Part shown: positions 15,514 through 23,611 of the stretch, one piece after another | Position numbering within the stretch: position 1 is the first letter of the stretch | Layout of the letters: each line of letters starts with the position of its first letter | Position numbers and translations under genes: made by a program | Assembly (NCBI GenBank): GCA_002343775.1 | Contig: DDSH01000020.1 | Span: 136,527-200,526 of the forward strand | DNA from: Anaerolineales bacterium UBA2395 | GTDB lineage: Bacteria > Chloroflexota > Anaerolineae > Anaerolineales > Villigracilaceae | DNA length: 64,000 bases | Reading direction: 5' to 3' | The notes under the pieces: model-generated | What the model saw: only the letters and a program-made list of their open reading frames with translations | The model's database searches: none | What the model was told of the DNA's origin: nothing

Positions 15514-15814
15514 ACTCCGATGAACTTCCCCTATAAAGCAGGGACTCGCTTTCCGTCCAGCCTTCGCAACGAGTGTCTATGGCTTTGTATTCTTTTGCAA
15601 AGACAGATAGGAACGCTTCATACTCCTGTCCGGATGTCCAACGATCCAGAGTGAGGTACCGCCGGGGATTTTGCTCATCGCGGAGCAGTTCCGTCCCCAA
15701 ATAACCGCGTCCTTTTTTGAACAAAGTTGCCCAGTCTCCGTCTGGTGCGTAGAATTGCATGAAGTCATCCAGATACGCTTCTTTAACGCGATATTCCCAG
15801 ATCACGATAAACAT
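15512..15814 (-). CDS. Antibiotic biosynthesis monooxygenase (ABM) domain protein
   Basis: A 100-residue protein with the dimeric alpha/beta-barrel pattern: IVIWEYRVKEAYLDDFMQFY as the first strand and helix, GYLGTELLRD, then RRYLTLDRWTSGQEYEAF. The family includes small monooxygenases and haem-degrading or simple stress proteins, and no catalytic residue fixes the reaction here. It is probably cytoplasmic and homodimeric. Its last bases overlap the terminator hairpin. The gene stands alone between the PilZ gene and the CoxE-like gene. Confidence 0.7.
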   Translation of the reverse strand: MFIVIWEYRVKEAYLDDFMQFYAPDGDWATLFKKGRGYLGTELLRDEQNPRRYLTLDRWTSGQEYEAFLSVFAKEYKAIDTRCEGWTESESLLYRGSSSE

Positions 15815-15893
15815 ATACCAATAATTTACCGGTCAGCATTACGAGGCGGAGCGATTGGCTGTAGAGATGTTGCAGGGGATCATAAAGTAATTC

Positions 15894-17270
15894 TCACCCC
15901 GCCAGCAACTCATCCACCGCATTTGCCAGCTCGCGCAAATTACTGACCTTCAATACGTTGTCGCACAGCGGCGCATATTTTTTCATATCGCTGTCGCCAT
16001 TCCACATATAGTCGGGTTCGGGGTTGAGCCAGATCGTCCGCGTGGCGCGACGAACCATCATAGAAAAAACGTCGATGCGTGGATCGTTGTAATTGTTGCG
16101 CCCATCACCAACGATCAAAAGGGTCGTACCGCTATTGAGCGTATCCATGTATTCTTTTTGGAAGTCATTGAGCGACCAGCCAAGGTCGGTGTTGTAATGT
16201 CCGCTGGGCATGCGCCACAACACGGACTGAATCGCTTCATCCGCATTCGTGCCGGTAAAGTCTTCAGAGATGGATTCAAGATGGTCAATGAAGGCAAAGG
16301 CGTGTGTTTTGCGCACTTGTCCCTGCAAAGCGAATAGAAAACTCAGCATCAACTCCGAGCAAAAACGCATGGACGTGCTGACATCGCAGATCACCACGAT
16401 CTTCGGCTTGCGGATCTTATCGCGGTGGCGAATCTCCATCGGCACGCCGTGATATTTCAAGTTCGCGCGGATGGTCGCTTTCGGGTCCATCTGTCCGCTT
16501 TTCATACGCTTTTGGCGCAGGGCAATTCTTGTCCGCAAAGCCGCCGCAAGTCGTTTCACCTCGCGTTGCAAAATTTTCTTGTCTGCGTCAGACAATGCCT
16601 GAAACGGACGGTTCATCAAATTTTCAATATTTTCCCCGCGCGGACGTTCGCTCATGTTCTCTGCCAGCCGCTCGCCTGCAAATTGCTGGATCTGCTGTTG
16701 CATACCCTGCATGTTTTGCTGCACCATATTTTGGATCTGTTCAATGCGCTCGCGGCTCATGCCCATCTGTTGAAGTTGCTCCATCAACTCGCGCATCGCC
16801 TCGCGCACTTCGGGAAACGCCAACGCCCGCATCATGCGCTGAGACATCCAGTTTTGATAATTGAGATTGTCCGCCTGGTTCAACCCGACTAATTGCGCCA
16901 TCGCCTCCAACTCAGACTTGGTGAGCGGCTCGCCGTTCATCAGTCTTTCCATCCGCTGTCGGAGATTCTCGGTAAACTGCTTCAACGCTTCCGCCAGCAT
17001 TTGGATCTCTTCCGGCGTCAGGTCATCCGATGGGTTGCCGCCCATCTCCGGCGGAGTCCCTGAACCGAAGAAGAGCGGGAAGAGTTTGTCGAAAGTGGGG
17101 AGGTCTTTCACATCCTTGACGAGCGTCGCCCGCAAAGATAATCGAAACTGTTCGCGGTCTTGAATCCCCATCAGATCCACCGCCGAAAACGCCTCGGCAG
17201 ACTCGGCAAGCGACACGCGCACCCCGCTGGCGCGCAAAGCTGAGATCAACTGTAAGATGCGGGATTCCAT
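15894..17270 (-). CDS. VWA-domain protein, CoxE type
   Basis: A 458-residue cytoplasmic protein. The first 260 residues are helical and Gln/Met-rich, and the C-terminal von Willebrand A domain carries the metal site DVSTS (about 297-301). This is the CoxE/YehP-like arrangement that pairs with a MoxR ATPase. With CoxD such proteins insert or activate metal centres, for instance in the Mo/Cu CO dehydrogenase of aerobic carboxydotrophs. The MoxR partner lies directly upstream on the same strand. A molybdenum hydroxylase subunit is encoded at the left edge of the window, so a maturation role is reasonable but inferred. Confidence 0.82.
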   Translation of the reverse strand: MESRILQLISALRASGVRVSLAESAEAFSAVDLMGIQDREQFRLSLRATLVKDVKDLPTFDKLFPLFFGSGTPPEMGGNPSDDLTPEEIQMLAEALKQFTENLRQRMERLMNGEPLTKSELEAMAQLVGLNQADNLNYQNWMSQRMMRALAFPEVREAMRELMEQLQQMGMSRERIEQIQNMVQQNMQGMQQQIQQFAGERLAENMSERPRGENIENLMNRPFQALSDADKKILQREVKRLAAALRTRIALRQKRMKSGQMDPKATIRANLKYHGVPMEIRHRDKIRKPKIVVICDVSTSMRFCSELMLSFLFALQGQVRKTHAFAFIDHLESISEDFTGTNADEAIQSVLWRMPSGHYNTDLGWSLNDFQKEYMDTLNSGTTLLIVGDGRNNYNDPRIDVFSMMVRRATRTIWLNPEPDYMWNGDSDMKKYAPLCDNVLKVSNLRELANAVDELLAG

Positions 17271-17286
17271 AATATGTATTCCTGTA

Positions 17287-17339
17287 GGGGCACAGCGATG
17301 TCATTAATTACAATGTCATCGATCGTATCGCTGTGCCCC
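17287..17339. repeat. Long inverted repeat between moxR and coxE-like genes
   Basis: The arms GGGGCACAGCGAT (17287-17299) and ATCGCTGTGCCCC (17327-17339) are perfectly complementary over 13 bases around a 27-base loop that itself contains a partial repeat (ATGTCAT twice). It begins with TGTAGGGGC, exactly as does the palindrome at 21237, so the two look like members of one dispersed palindromic repeat family. Confidence 0.75.
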
Positions 17340-17352
17340 CTCGTCGTATTCG

Positions 17353-18318
17353 TCAATTCCCTGAAAATCTTCCAAAATCATCCGCGGGCGGACGTTGCTT
17401 GGGGTTCTGCGGCGGACTCATCAACTGTCGTTTGGCTTTCTGCAGATCCGCTTCATGTTTGAGCAAAACAGAAAGCGTGTCTTCCAAAACGTCCTTATCC
17501 AAATTCGTCGCGTTCAATGCTACAAGCGCATTTGCCCAGTCGAGAGTCTCGCTAATAGACGGCGACTTGCGCATGTCCGCTTTGCGGAGGCGTTGCACGA
17601 ATTCGACGGCTTGTTGGGCGAGTTTGGGATTGAGGTTGGGTACTTTCAAATGGACGACTGCCAGTTCCTCCTGCAAAGTTGGGTAATCCACGAAGAGATA
17701 CAAACAGCGGCGTTTCAACGCTTCGGAAAGTTCGCGAGTGTTGTTGGAAGTGAGCACTACAAATGGTCTGTGTTTTGCGGCAAGCGTGCCCAACTCTGGC
17801 ACAGAGACTTGGAAGTCGCTCAGGATTTCGAGCAGGAAGGCTTCGAACTCCGCATCGGCGCGGTCGATTTCATCAATGAGTAGAACTGTGGGTGTTTCGC
17901 TGAGGATCGCTTTCAACAGCGGACGTTGTAGTAAAAAGCGTGTCGAGAAAAAGACATCTTCTTCCTTTGCCAATTTATCCGCTGCCTCGCTTAGAGACTC
18001 GGCTTTGCCAAGCGTGTCGTTCAATTTGTCGCGCAGTAACTGCGTATACAGCAATTGCTTGGAATATTCCCATTCGTACAACGCTTTAGACTCGTCCAAG
18101 CCTTCATAACATTGCAAGCGAATCAACTCGCGTCCCGTTGCTGCGGCAATGGCTTTTGCCAGCTCGGTCTTGCCCACGCCTGCCGGACCTTCCGCCAAGA
18201 GCGGCTTGCCCAACTTCTGGGCAAGATATACAATCGTAGCAATTTCATCTGATGCAATATAGTTCTGTTTGCCTAGTTCAGTCTTTACGGTTTTGGTCGA
18301 ATCAAAAACAGTTGTCAT
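17353..18318 (-). CDS. MoxR-family AAA+ ATPase, CoxD type
   Basis: A 321-residue AAA+ ATPase with Walker A GPAGVGKT (44-51), Walker B VLLIDEIDRAD (near 145) and the sensor VLTSNNTRELSEALKRRC segment (near 190). MoxR proteins act as chaperone-like remodelers together with a VWA protein, and the CoxE-like gene follows 82 bases downstream. The last 30 residues are Pro/Lys/Gln-rich and probably disordered. Its likely job is maturation of a metalloenzyme, possibly the molybdenum hydroxylase at the window start. Confidence 0.87.
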   Translation of the reverse strand: MTTVFDSTKTVKTELGKQNYIASDEIATIVYLAQKLGKPLLAEGPAGVGKTELAKAIAAATGRELIRLQCYEGLDESKALYEWEYSKQLLYTQLLRDKLNDTLGKAESLSEAADKLAKEEDVFFSTRFLLQRPLLKAILSETPTVLLIDEIDRADAEFEAFLLEILSDFQVSVPELGTLAAKHRPFVVLTSNNTRELSEALKRRCLYLFVDYPTLQEELAVVHLKVPNLNPKLAQQAVEFVQRLRKADMRKSPSISETLDWANALVALNATNLDKDVLEDTLSVLLKHEADLQKAKRQLMSPPQNPKQRPPADDFGRFSGN

Positions 18319-18376
18319 GTTTCACCTTTGCCTATTCAGACGTGTTGCAACACCTTCATTCTACCGTCCCGCAAAA

Positions 18377-18403
18377 CTATTCACCAATCTCTAATCTCTA
18401 GTC
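18377..18403. repeat. Partial AATCTCTAATCTCT repeat
   Basis: The gap between the MoxR gene and aspA carries ATTCACCAATCTCTAATCTC followed by TAGTCAC. It shares the CCAAT and AATCTCTAATCTCT units with the repeat at 10686-10739, but here only one arm is present. Confidence 0.5.
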
Positions 18404-19805
18404 ACTTTTTGATCCACCTCGGCTTGGTCAACACTTCAGGCTTGAGGATTTCATCCAATTCTGCCTTTGTGAGCAAACCACGCTCCAGCACGATCTCGGT
18501 CACGCTTTTGTTGGATGAGTACGCCTCTTTCGCCACCGAACTTGCATTCTCGTACCCGATGAACGGATTCAACGCTGTGACGATTCCGACCGAGCGGGTC
18601 ATGTGTTCATCCAATCGCTCATGGTTGGCGGTGATGCCTTTCACGCAGCGATCTGCCAGAGAGAGACAGCCATTACGAAGATAGATAAGACTGTCAAATA
18701 AACTGTGCGCAATGATCGGTTCGAAGGCGTTGAGTTGCAACTGTCCACCGTCTGCGGCAAAGGAAACGGTCACATCGTTACCGATGACGAGGAATGCGAT
18801 CTGGTTCACCACTTCAGGGATGACAGGATTGACCTTGCCAGGCATGATGCTCGAACCCGCTTGAACGGCAGGTAAATTGATTTCGCCGAACCCAGTCCGA
18901 GGTCCAGACGAGAGGAGGCGCAGGTCGTTGCATATCTTCGAGAGTTTCACTGCCACACGTTTCAATACTCCAGAAAGTTGCACAAACGAACCCACATCCT
19001 GAGTCGCTTCGACCAGATTGCCAGCGGTGATGTACTCGATGCCCGTAATTTCGCTCAGGTGCTTGCGTGCCAGCGCGGCATAATCGGGGTGGGCGTTGAT
19101 GCCCGTGCCAATCGCCGTCGCGCCGAGATTCATTTCTTGAATCAATAACGCGCCTTCACGCAAACGCTGTTGGTCTTCTTCGAGCATCACGGCGTACGTG
19201 CTGAATTCTTGACCAAGCGTCATCGGCACGGCGTCTTGCAATTGTGTGCGCCCCATCTTCAAAATGTCTTTGAATTCTTCGGCTTTGGCGGCGAATGCAA
19301 GCCGCAACACTTCCATGCCTGCAATGAGATCGTCGATCAAAAATCGCAGTGCCACTTTCACAGCCGTTGGATACACGTCATTCGTGCTCTGACTCAAATT
19401 GACATGCTCCAACGGATGTAAAAATTTATATTCGCCGAGTTCGTGCCCCATGATCTCCAACGCGCGGTTGGCGATCACTTCATTCGCGTTCATGTTCGTG
19501 GATGTGCCCGCGCCGCCCTGAATCACATCCACCACAAATTGGTCGTGCCACTTCCCAGCGCGGATTTCTTCACACGCTTTGATGATGGCATTTGCCTGTT
19601 CCGTATCGAGCAGGTTCAATTCTTGATTCGCCTGCGCGCACGCCTGCTTCACACATGCCAGCGCCTTGACCAAACTCGGATAGGTGCTGATCGGAATATT
19701 GCTGATCGGAAAATTTTCCAACGCCCGTGCGGTATGCACGCCGTAATAAACCTCACTGGGTACGGGGTGATCTCCCAAAAGATCATGTTCGATTCGATGA
19801 CTCAC
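18402..19805 (-). CDS. aspA: Aspartate ammonia-lyase (aspartase)
   Basis: Converts L-aspartate to fumarate and ammonia. The 467 residues match the family length. Clear signatures are the GAGTSTNMNANEVIANRALE segment near residue 97, HVNLSQSTND near 133, and the superfamily motif GSSIMPGKVNP near 310 with the catalytic serine loop. Fumarase class II is the close alternative, but VVDVIQGGAGTSTNMN and the lack of the fumarase TAxAPxIGYD sequence favour aspartase. The start is GTG 19805, overlapping the stop of the glycosyltransferase gene (GTGA), so translation is probably coupled, although the functions seem unrelated. Confidence 0.9.
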   Translation of the reverse strand: MSHRIEHDLLGDHPVPSEVYYGVHTARALENFPISNIPISTYPSLVKALACVKQACAQANQELNLLDTEQANAIIKACEEIRAGKWHDQFVVDVIQGGAGTSTNMNANEVIANRALEIMGHELGEYKFLHPLEHVNLSQSTNDVYPTAVKVALRFLIDDLIAGMEVLRLAFAAKAEEFKDILKMGRTQLQDAVPMTLGQEFSTYAVMLEEDQQRLREGALLIQEMNLGATAIGTGINAHPDYAALARKHLSEITGIEYITAGNLVEATQDVGSFVQLSGVLKRVAVKLSKICNDLRLLSSGPRTGFGEINLPAVQAGSSIMPGKVNPVIPEVVNQIAFLVIGNDVTVSFAADGGQLQLNAFEPIIAHSLFDSLIYLRNGCLSLADRCVKGITANHERLDEHMTRSVGIVTALNPFIGYENASSVAKEAYSSNKSVTEIVLERGLLTKAELDEILKPEVLTKPRWIKK

Positions 19806-20941
19806 GATTTGACTCCAAGACTTGCGTAGATTTTTAGATTCGCCTGCAATTCTTTCTCAAGCGTATATTGACTTAGAACCGCCTCACGACCTGACCTTGC
19901 AACGGCTTCCCGTTTCTCAGGCTGACTCAACACCTCAGCCATTTTCTGCGCCAACCCGTTCGCGTCGTTGACATTTACGAGGAATCCATTCACATTGTCT
20001 TCGATCACATCCATCACACCACCGACAGGTGTGGCAATGACAGGGACTTCACATGCCATCGCTTCGAGCACCGCATTCGGCATTCCATCCCGCAGAGACG
20101 GATGCACGAAGACATCCATCAAAGAATAGTAGGCAGGCAGGTCTTTGTGGGGGACGTGTCCTGTGATGGTAATTCGATATTCGGGATTCGAGTTTCGGAA
20201 TTCGTCGAAGATTTTTTTATCTTCGCCATCCCGCACTTCCCCAACAATAAATAAGGAAACGGGAATTTTCTTCACCAACTGCGCGTAGCCAGTTAGTAAA
20301 GTTGACATTCCCTTCTTCTCGCGTAACTCCCCAACGAACCCAACGACCTTTGACTTTTGACCTGCAACTTGCAACATTTCCCCCAATACCTCATTCCTTC
20401 CCATCGGCTTAAACAACGCGGTGTCAATTCCATTGGGGATGATGTGAATCTCACGGTCAATAAATGCCTTTGCTTTTTTCGCCAAAATACTTGCATTGGT
20501 TGTGACTGCATTTGCATTTTGCAGGGCATACATCACATGCGAAAACTTACTCGGATCAAATGCCGCGCGTTCGATGTCGTTTCCGCGAATCGAGACAACG
20601 CTGGGGATGTTCAAATATTTTCCAGCATACGTGCCGACGAATCCCGCCATTGGCAAAAAGTAAGCATGGATCAAATCGAACGGCTCGCGGTGATGTTCTT
20701 CGACGATCAATTCGAACCAATCGACCAATGTGTCGTCCACGCGTTTGTGCGCGCCGAAGCGCGTTACGTGGACTCCGCTTGAGTGTAGAGTCTGCTTGAT
20801 GGTGGGTGGCAGGTTCACGGTCGGAGCAAAGAGGCGCACGTCATGTCCAGCCGACGATAACAAATCCCCCAATCGTCCTGTTGAGATTGCGAGACCGCCA
20901 AGGTCGGGTGTATACTTTTCGCTAAGCAAAGCAATTTTCAT
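19802..20941 (-). CDS. Glycosyltransferase family 4
   Basis: A GT-B fold retaining glycosyltransferase of about 379 residues. The N-terminal acceptor domain has YTPDLGGLAISTGRLGDLL (residues 8-26). The C-terminal donor domain has FVGELREKKG, then VFVHPSLRDGMPNAVLEAMACEVPVIATPVGG with the EX7E-type pair. It probably adds sugars to lipid- or cell-surface-linked glycans; donor and acceptor are unknown. ATG 20941 is preferred over an upstream TTG at 20953. Two stretches (residues encoded at 20346-20376 and 20168-20205) have repeat-like DNA similar to the intergenic repeats. It is divergent from the zinc-finger gene. Confidence 0.87.
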   Translation of the reverse strand: MKIALLSEKYTPDLGGLAISTGRLGDLLSSAGHDVRLFAPTVNLPPTIKQTLHSSGVHVTRFGAHKRVDDTLVDWFELIVEEHHREPFDLIHAYFLPMAGFVGTYAGKYLNIPSVVSIRGNDIERAAFDPSKFSHVMYALQNANAVTTNASILAKKAKAFIDREIHIIPNGIDTALFKPMGRNEVLGEMLQVAGQKSKVVGFVGELREKKGMSTLLTGYAQLVKKIPVSLFIVGEVRDGEDKKIFDEFRNSNPEYRITITGHVPHKDLPAYYSLMDVFVHPSLRDGMPNAVLEAMACEVPVIATPVGGVMDVIEDNVNGFLVNVNDANGLAQKMAEVLSQPEKREAVARSGREAVLSQYTLEKELQANLKIYASLGVKS

Positions 20942-20952
20942 GAGGTGTCTCA

Positions 20953-21231
20953 ATGGCGAAATGTGAAATGATTATCGGTTATCTGGTTCCGCATCGTTGT
21001 GAAAACCCGGCATTGGGGACGTGTGCAAAATGCGGGCGTGGTTTTTGTGACGAGCATACGAATGCAACCAAAGAAGGGCGGGTTTGCCTTGCCTGTCAGC
21101 AGGGGCTTGAGATGCCGGTTGCTTTGCCGATTGCCGCTTCAACATTCACTGCCGCCGATCTGTTGGTGTTTGGCAGCGCCAGCGCCTGGGACGATGACGA
21201 AAGCGGCGATATGTTTTCTGATTTGAGTTGA
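20953..21231 (+). CDS. Small B-box-like zinc-binding protein
   Basis: A 92-residue protein. The cysteine/histidine pattern RCENPALGTCAKCGRGFC, then DEH and VCLAC (residues 16-48), could bind two zinc ions and resembles a B-box-type zinc finger. The C-terminal 40 residues are Ala-rich then strongly acidic (DDDESGD). No enzymatic motif is seen, so a protein-binding role is likely. GAGGTG upstream supports ATG 20953. It is divergent from the glycosyltransferase with only about 11 bases between starts, and is closed by a perfect palindrome. Confidence 0.7.
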   Translation: MAKCEMIIGYLVPHRCENPALGTCAKCGRGFCDEHTNATKEGRVCLACQQGLEMPVALPIAASTFTAADLLVFGSASAWDDDESGDMFSDLS

Positions 21232-21236
21232 TTTTT

Positions 21237-21266
21237 TGTAGGGGCGACTCGCGAGTCGCCCCTACA
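21237..21266. repeat. Perfect 30-base palindrome (TGTAGGGGCGACTCG type)
   Basis: The arm TGTAGGGGCGACTCG (21237-21251) is followed at once by its exact reverse complement (21252-21266). It lies between two convergent genes and could act as a terminator, but its start TGTAGGGGC is shared with the element at 17287, so it is probably one copy of a dispersed REP-like family. Confidence 0.85.
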
Positions 21267-21270
21267 TGAT

Positions 21271-22335
21271 TTAATACGGTCCGATCATCTCCCAAATTTT
21301 CTTATTCTCTTCAATAAAATCATCGCAGCGCGCACAGGGCTTGAGCGCAGGCGGATGCATTTTCAAGCGGACTTGACGGTATGCATCTCCATTCCATACT
21401 TCTTTAAATGACTGATGGATGATATTTCCCAAAGGTGGGATTTTTTCACGCGTCATACAGCAGACATAGACATTGCCATTGAAATCGATCAGCGTGTGTG
21501 ACCACGGCGCATAGCAGGGATGCTTCTCGTAGAAGCCGAACGCATACCTGCCCGCGCGTCCCAAGCGGACCTCGGACTCGTCCCGCCCAAAGGGGAAAGC
21601 ATCTTCATCCGAAACGATCAGACCCAATTCAAGCGCACGTTCCGCAATGCGCGGCGCGATCTCTTCATTGAATTTGGTAATGTCCTTTTTTCGCATGGAC
21701 AGAATTTCACCGCAATGGTCATCCACAGGGATGAGGTTGATTCCATCCGCGCCGAGTTGGTGGGCAAGGTCTGGGAGTGTGGCAAGCGTCTCGTAGTTCG
21801 TGCGGCTGACCACGGTGTTGATGCGGATCGTGAGTTTCCCCTTGTGCTTGTAACGCCGAAAGAGTTCCACGGCTTTGGTGGTGGCTTTGAACGCACCTTG
21901 TACCCCACGAATTTTTTCGTGCATTTTGCGAATGGGCGAGTCGATGGAAAGGTTGACGCCGCGCAGACCTGCTTCCACCAGCCGTTTGGCTTTCTCTTTG
22001 GTGATAAGCGTGCCGTTGGTCGTCATGGTCACTTTGATGTCGAGCGATGAAGCCAATTCCACAAAATCGGGGATTTGCGGTCTGAGCATGGGTTCGCCGC
22101 CGGAGATGTGGATTTTTTTCGTGCCCATCTCCGCCAGTTCGGTGATGACTTCTTTCAGGCGATCCGGCGTAACGGGCGGCTCACGGGTTTCGCGCCAGTG
22201 ATTGCACATCTCACATTTGAGGTTGCAGCCGTAGAAGACCTTGAACTTAACATAAAGCGGCTTGAACGGACGCGCATTCAAGACCGCTTGTTTAAGTTCT
22301 TCCTTTTCGCTGGCAATCGTTTCGGAATTGTGCAT
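21271..22335 (-). CDS. Radical SAM protein with SPASM-like C terminus
   Basis: A 354-residue radical S-adenosylmethionine enzyme. The 4Fe-4S motif CNLKCEMC (near residues 37-44) is preceded by VFYG, and GGEP is at about 90. The C-terminal region has extra cysteines (HPCYAP, VYVCCMTRE, PCARCDDF) in a SPASM/twitch-like layout that would hold further iron-sulfur clusters. Related proteins modify peptides or cofactors, for example in PqqE and haem d1 pathways, but no precursor peptide gene is visible nearby. The gene stands between the palindrome and the esterase gene. Confidence 0.85.
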   Translation of the reverse strand: MHNSETIASEKEELKQAVLNARPFKPLYVKFKVFYGCNLKCEMCNHWRETREPPVTPDRLKEVITELAEMGTKKIHISGGEPMLRPQIPDFVELASSLDIKVTMTTNGTLITKEKAKRLVEAGLRGVNLSIDSPIRKMHEKIRGVQGAFKATTKAVELFRRYKHKGKLTIRINTVVSRTNYETLATLPDLAHQLGADGINLIPVDDHCGEILSMRKKDITKFNEEIAPRIAERALELGLIVSDEDAFPFGRDESEVRLGRAGRYAFGFYEKHPCYAPWSHTLIDFNGNVYVCCMTREKIPPLGNIIHQSFKEVWNGDAYRQVRLKMHPPALKPCARCDDFIEENKKIWEMIGPY

Positions 22336-22357
22336 AACGGTACGTTAGATAATTGTA

Positions 22358-23326
22358 TCACCCGTCTTTTGGCGCTTCCCCAACGAGATATTTTCTTAAA
22401 GCGGTGATTTGTGACCTGCGAAAATCTTGCACGATTGGTAGGGTCGGGTCGAAGACATCAAATCCGTGAAAAGCACCTTGAACGATTTCCAGTTCACAAT
22501 TTATGCCTGCTTCTCTCAACCTTTCGGCATATATTTTATCTTCGTCACAAAATACATCCAATGTGCCGACGCCGATCCAGGCATTGGGTAACCCGGAGAG
22601 GTCGCTTCGGCGGGCAGGGACGGCATGAGGTGGTGCTTCCTCTTTTCCGAAATTTTTCCCAAGATACGACTCCCAACCGAAGCGATTGTTCTTTTGACTC
22701 CAGGCTGGGCTGTTGCTGTCGTCAATATCTGTGCGGAAAACGGTACGGTCATCGAGCATGGGATAAGTCAGCAATTGAAAGATGGGAGAAACTTCTTGGC
22801 GATCAAGCGCCAATTGGGCGAGCGCAGCCGCCAGCCCGCCCCCGGCGCTGGTGCCGCCGACCCCGATTCGGTTTACATCAAAACCGAACTGCGCTGAATT
22901 TGCCTTTGCCCACATCAATGCGGAGTAACAATCCTCCAACCCGGCAGGGAAGGGGTGTTTGGGCGCAAGGCGATAATCCACGGAAACGATACTAATGCCC
23001 AGTTCGCGCACAAACTGGATGCAAACAGAGTCTTCCATTTCGGGCTTTCCAATGATGTATCCACCGCCGTGCATCCAGATCAGAACAGGCTTGGCGCTTA
23101 CGTGATCAACAGGCTGATAAATTCTCAAGCGTATCTTCGTGCTTCCATCCCTGTTGTCGATCACGATGTTTTTAATGGATATATCTTTTGGCGCTTTTGG
23201 GGTTGGTAATAGCGAGATCAATAACCGTATGAGCCAAAGATTATTTTTACTGTAATGAATGGATGGGCTTTTCTTGAGAGCGTTCTGTAGTTCTGGATGT
23301 ACCTTTGAAATTTTATTTTCAGTCAT
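22358..23326 (-). CDS. Alpha/beta hydrolase, hormone-sensitive-lipase family esterase
   Basis: A 322-residue esterase. HGGGYIIG (near residue 83) forms the oxyanion hole of the HSL family, GTSAGG (near 157) holds the nucleophilic serine, and a C-terminal D-x-F region and HGFD supply the acid and histidine. The substrates are probably short-chain esters. No signal peptide is seen. Its ATG overlaps the stop of the upstream DUF1905 gene (ATGA), and a transporter precedes that, so the three appear to form one operon. Confidence 0.87.
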   Translation of the reverse strand: MTENKISKVHPELQNALKKSPSIHYSKNNLWLIRLLISLLPTPKAPKDISIKNIVIDNRDGSTKIRLRIYQPVDHVSAKPVLIWMHGGGYIIGKPEMEDSVCIQFVRELGISIVSVDYRLAPKHPFPAGLEDCYSALMWAKANSAQFGFDVNRIGVGGTSAGGGLAAALAQLALDRQEVSPIFQLLTYPMLDDRTVFRTDIDDSNSPAWSQKNNRFGWESYLGKNFGKEEAPPHAVPARRSDLSGLPNAWIGVGTLDVFCDEDKIYAERLREAGINCELEIVQGAFHGFDVFDPTLPIVQDFRRSQITALRKYLVGEAPKDG

Positions 23327-23610
23327 AAGTGAAGTTCCAACTTCAATTTGATTTCATCGCCCTCTTTGAGGTGTTCCGCCTTTTGAACGACCATTTTTAT
23401 CGGTACAAGGTATCGACCATCTTTCGGAAAAAGCGAAGTTTTCCACTCGGTTTTTCCGACCTTCACCGTGACTGGAATGACGCCCCAGCCATAGGTCACC
23501 AATTTGGAGACTGCCTTAATATCAGCGCTTTCTTTTTCGGGCACAGCCACAAAGAGATAAGGAGCCGGTCCGCGCCATTGGAAGATAGTGCCTTTGAACA
23601 CGATAATCAT
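23323..23610 (-). CDS. DUF1905-domain protein
   Basis: A 95-residue single-domain protein with the family features: F-x-G-x-I-x-W-x-G-PAPYLFVAVPEKES at the N terminus, GWGVIPVTVKVGKTEWKTSLFPKDGRYLVPIK in the middle and GDEIKLKLEL at the end. It is a small beta-barrel protein of unknown function, often found fused or next to YdeI-like proteins. It is separated by one base from the symporter stop and overlaps the esterase start, so it lies in the middle of a tight operon. Confidence 0.8.
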   Translation of the reverse strand: MIIVFKGTIFQWRGPAPYLFVAVPEKESADIKAVSKLVTYGWGVIPVTVKVGKTEWKTSLFPKDGRYLVPIKMVVQKAEHLKEGDEIKLKLELHL

Positions 23611-23611
23611 T

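Noticed and set aside
15894..18318. Complete CO dehydrogenase cluster
   Set aside because: Only CoxD- and CoxE-like genes are here; the large Mo/Cu subunit is not in the window and the FAD/2Fe-2S gene is 15 kb away.
20953..21231. The small zinc protein as a RiPP precursor for the radical SAM enzyme
   Set aside because: Its cysteines follow a zinc-finger pattern and it has no leader-core layout; it is convergent with the radical SAM gene rather than in its operon.
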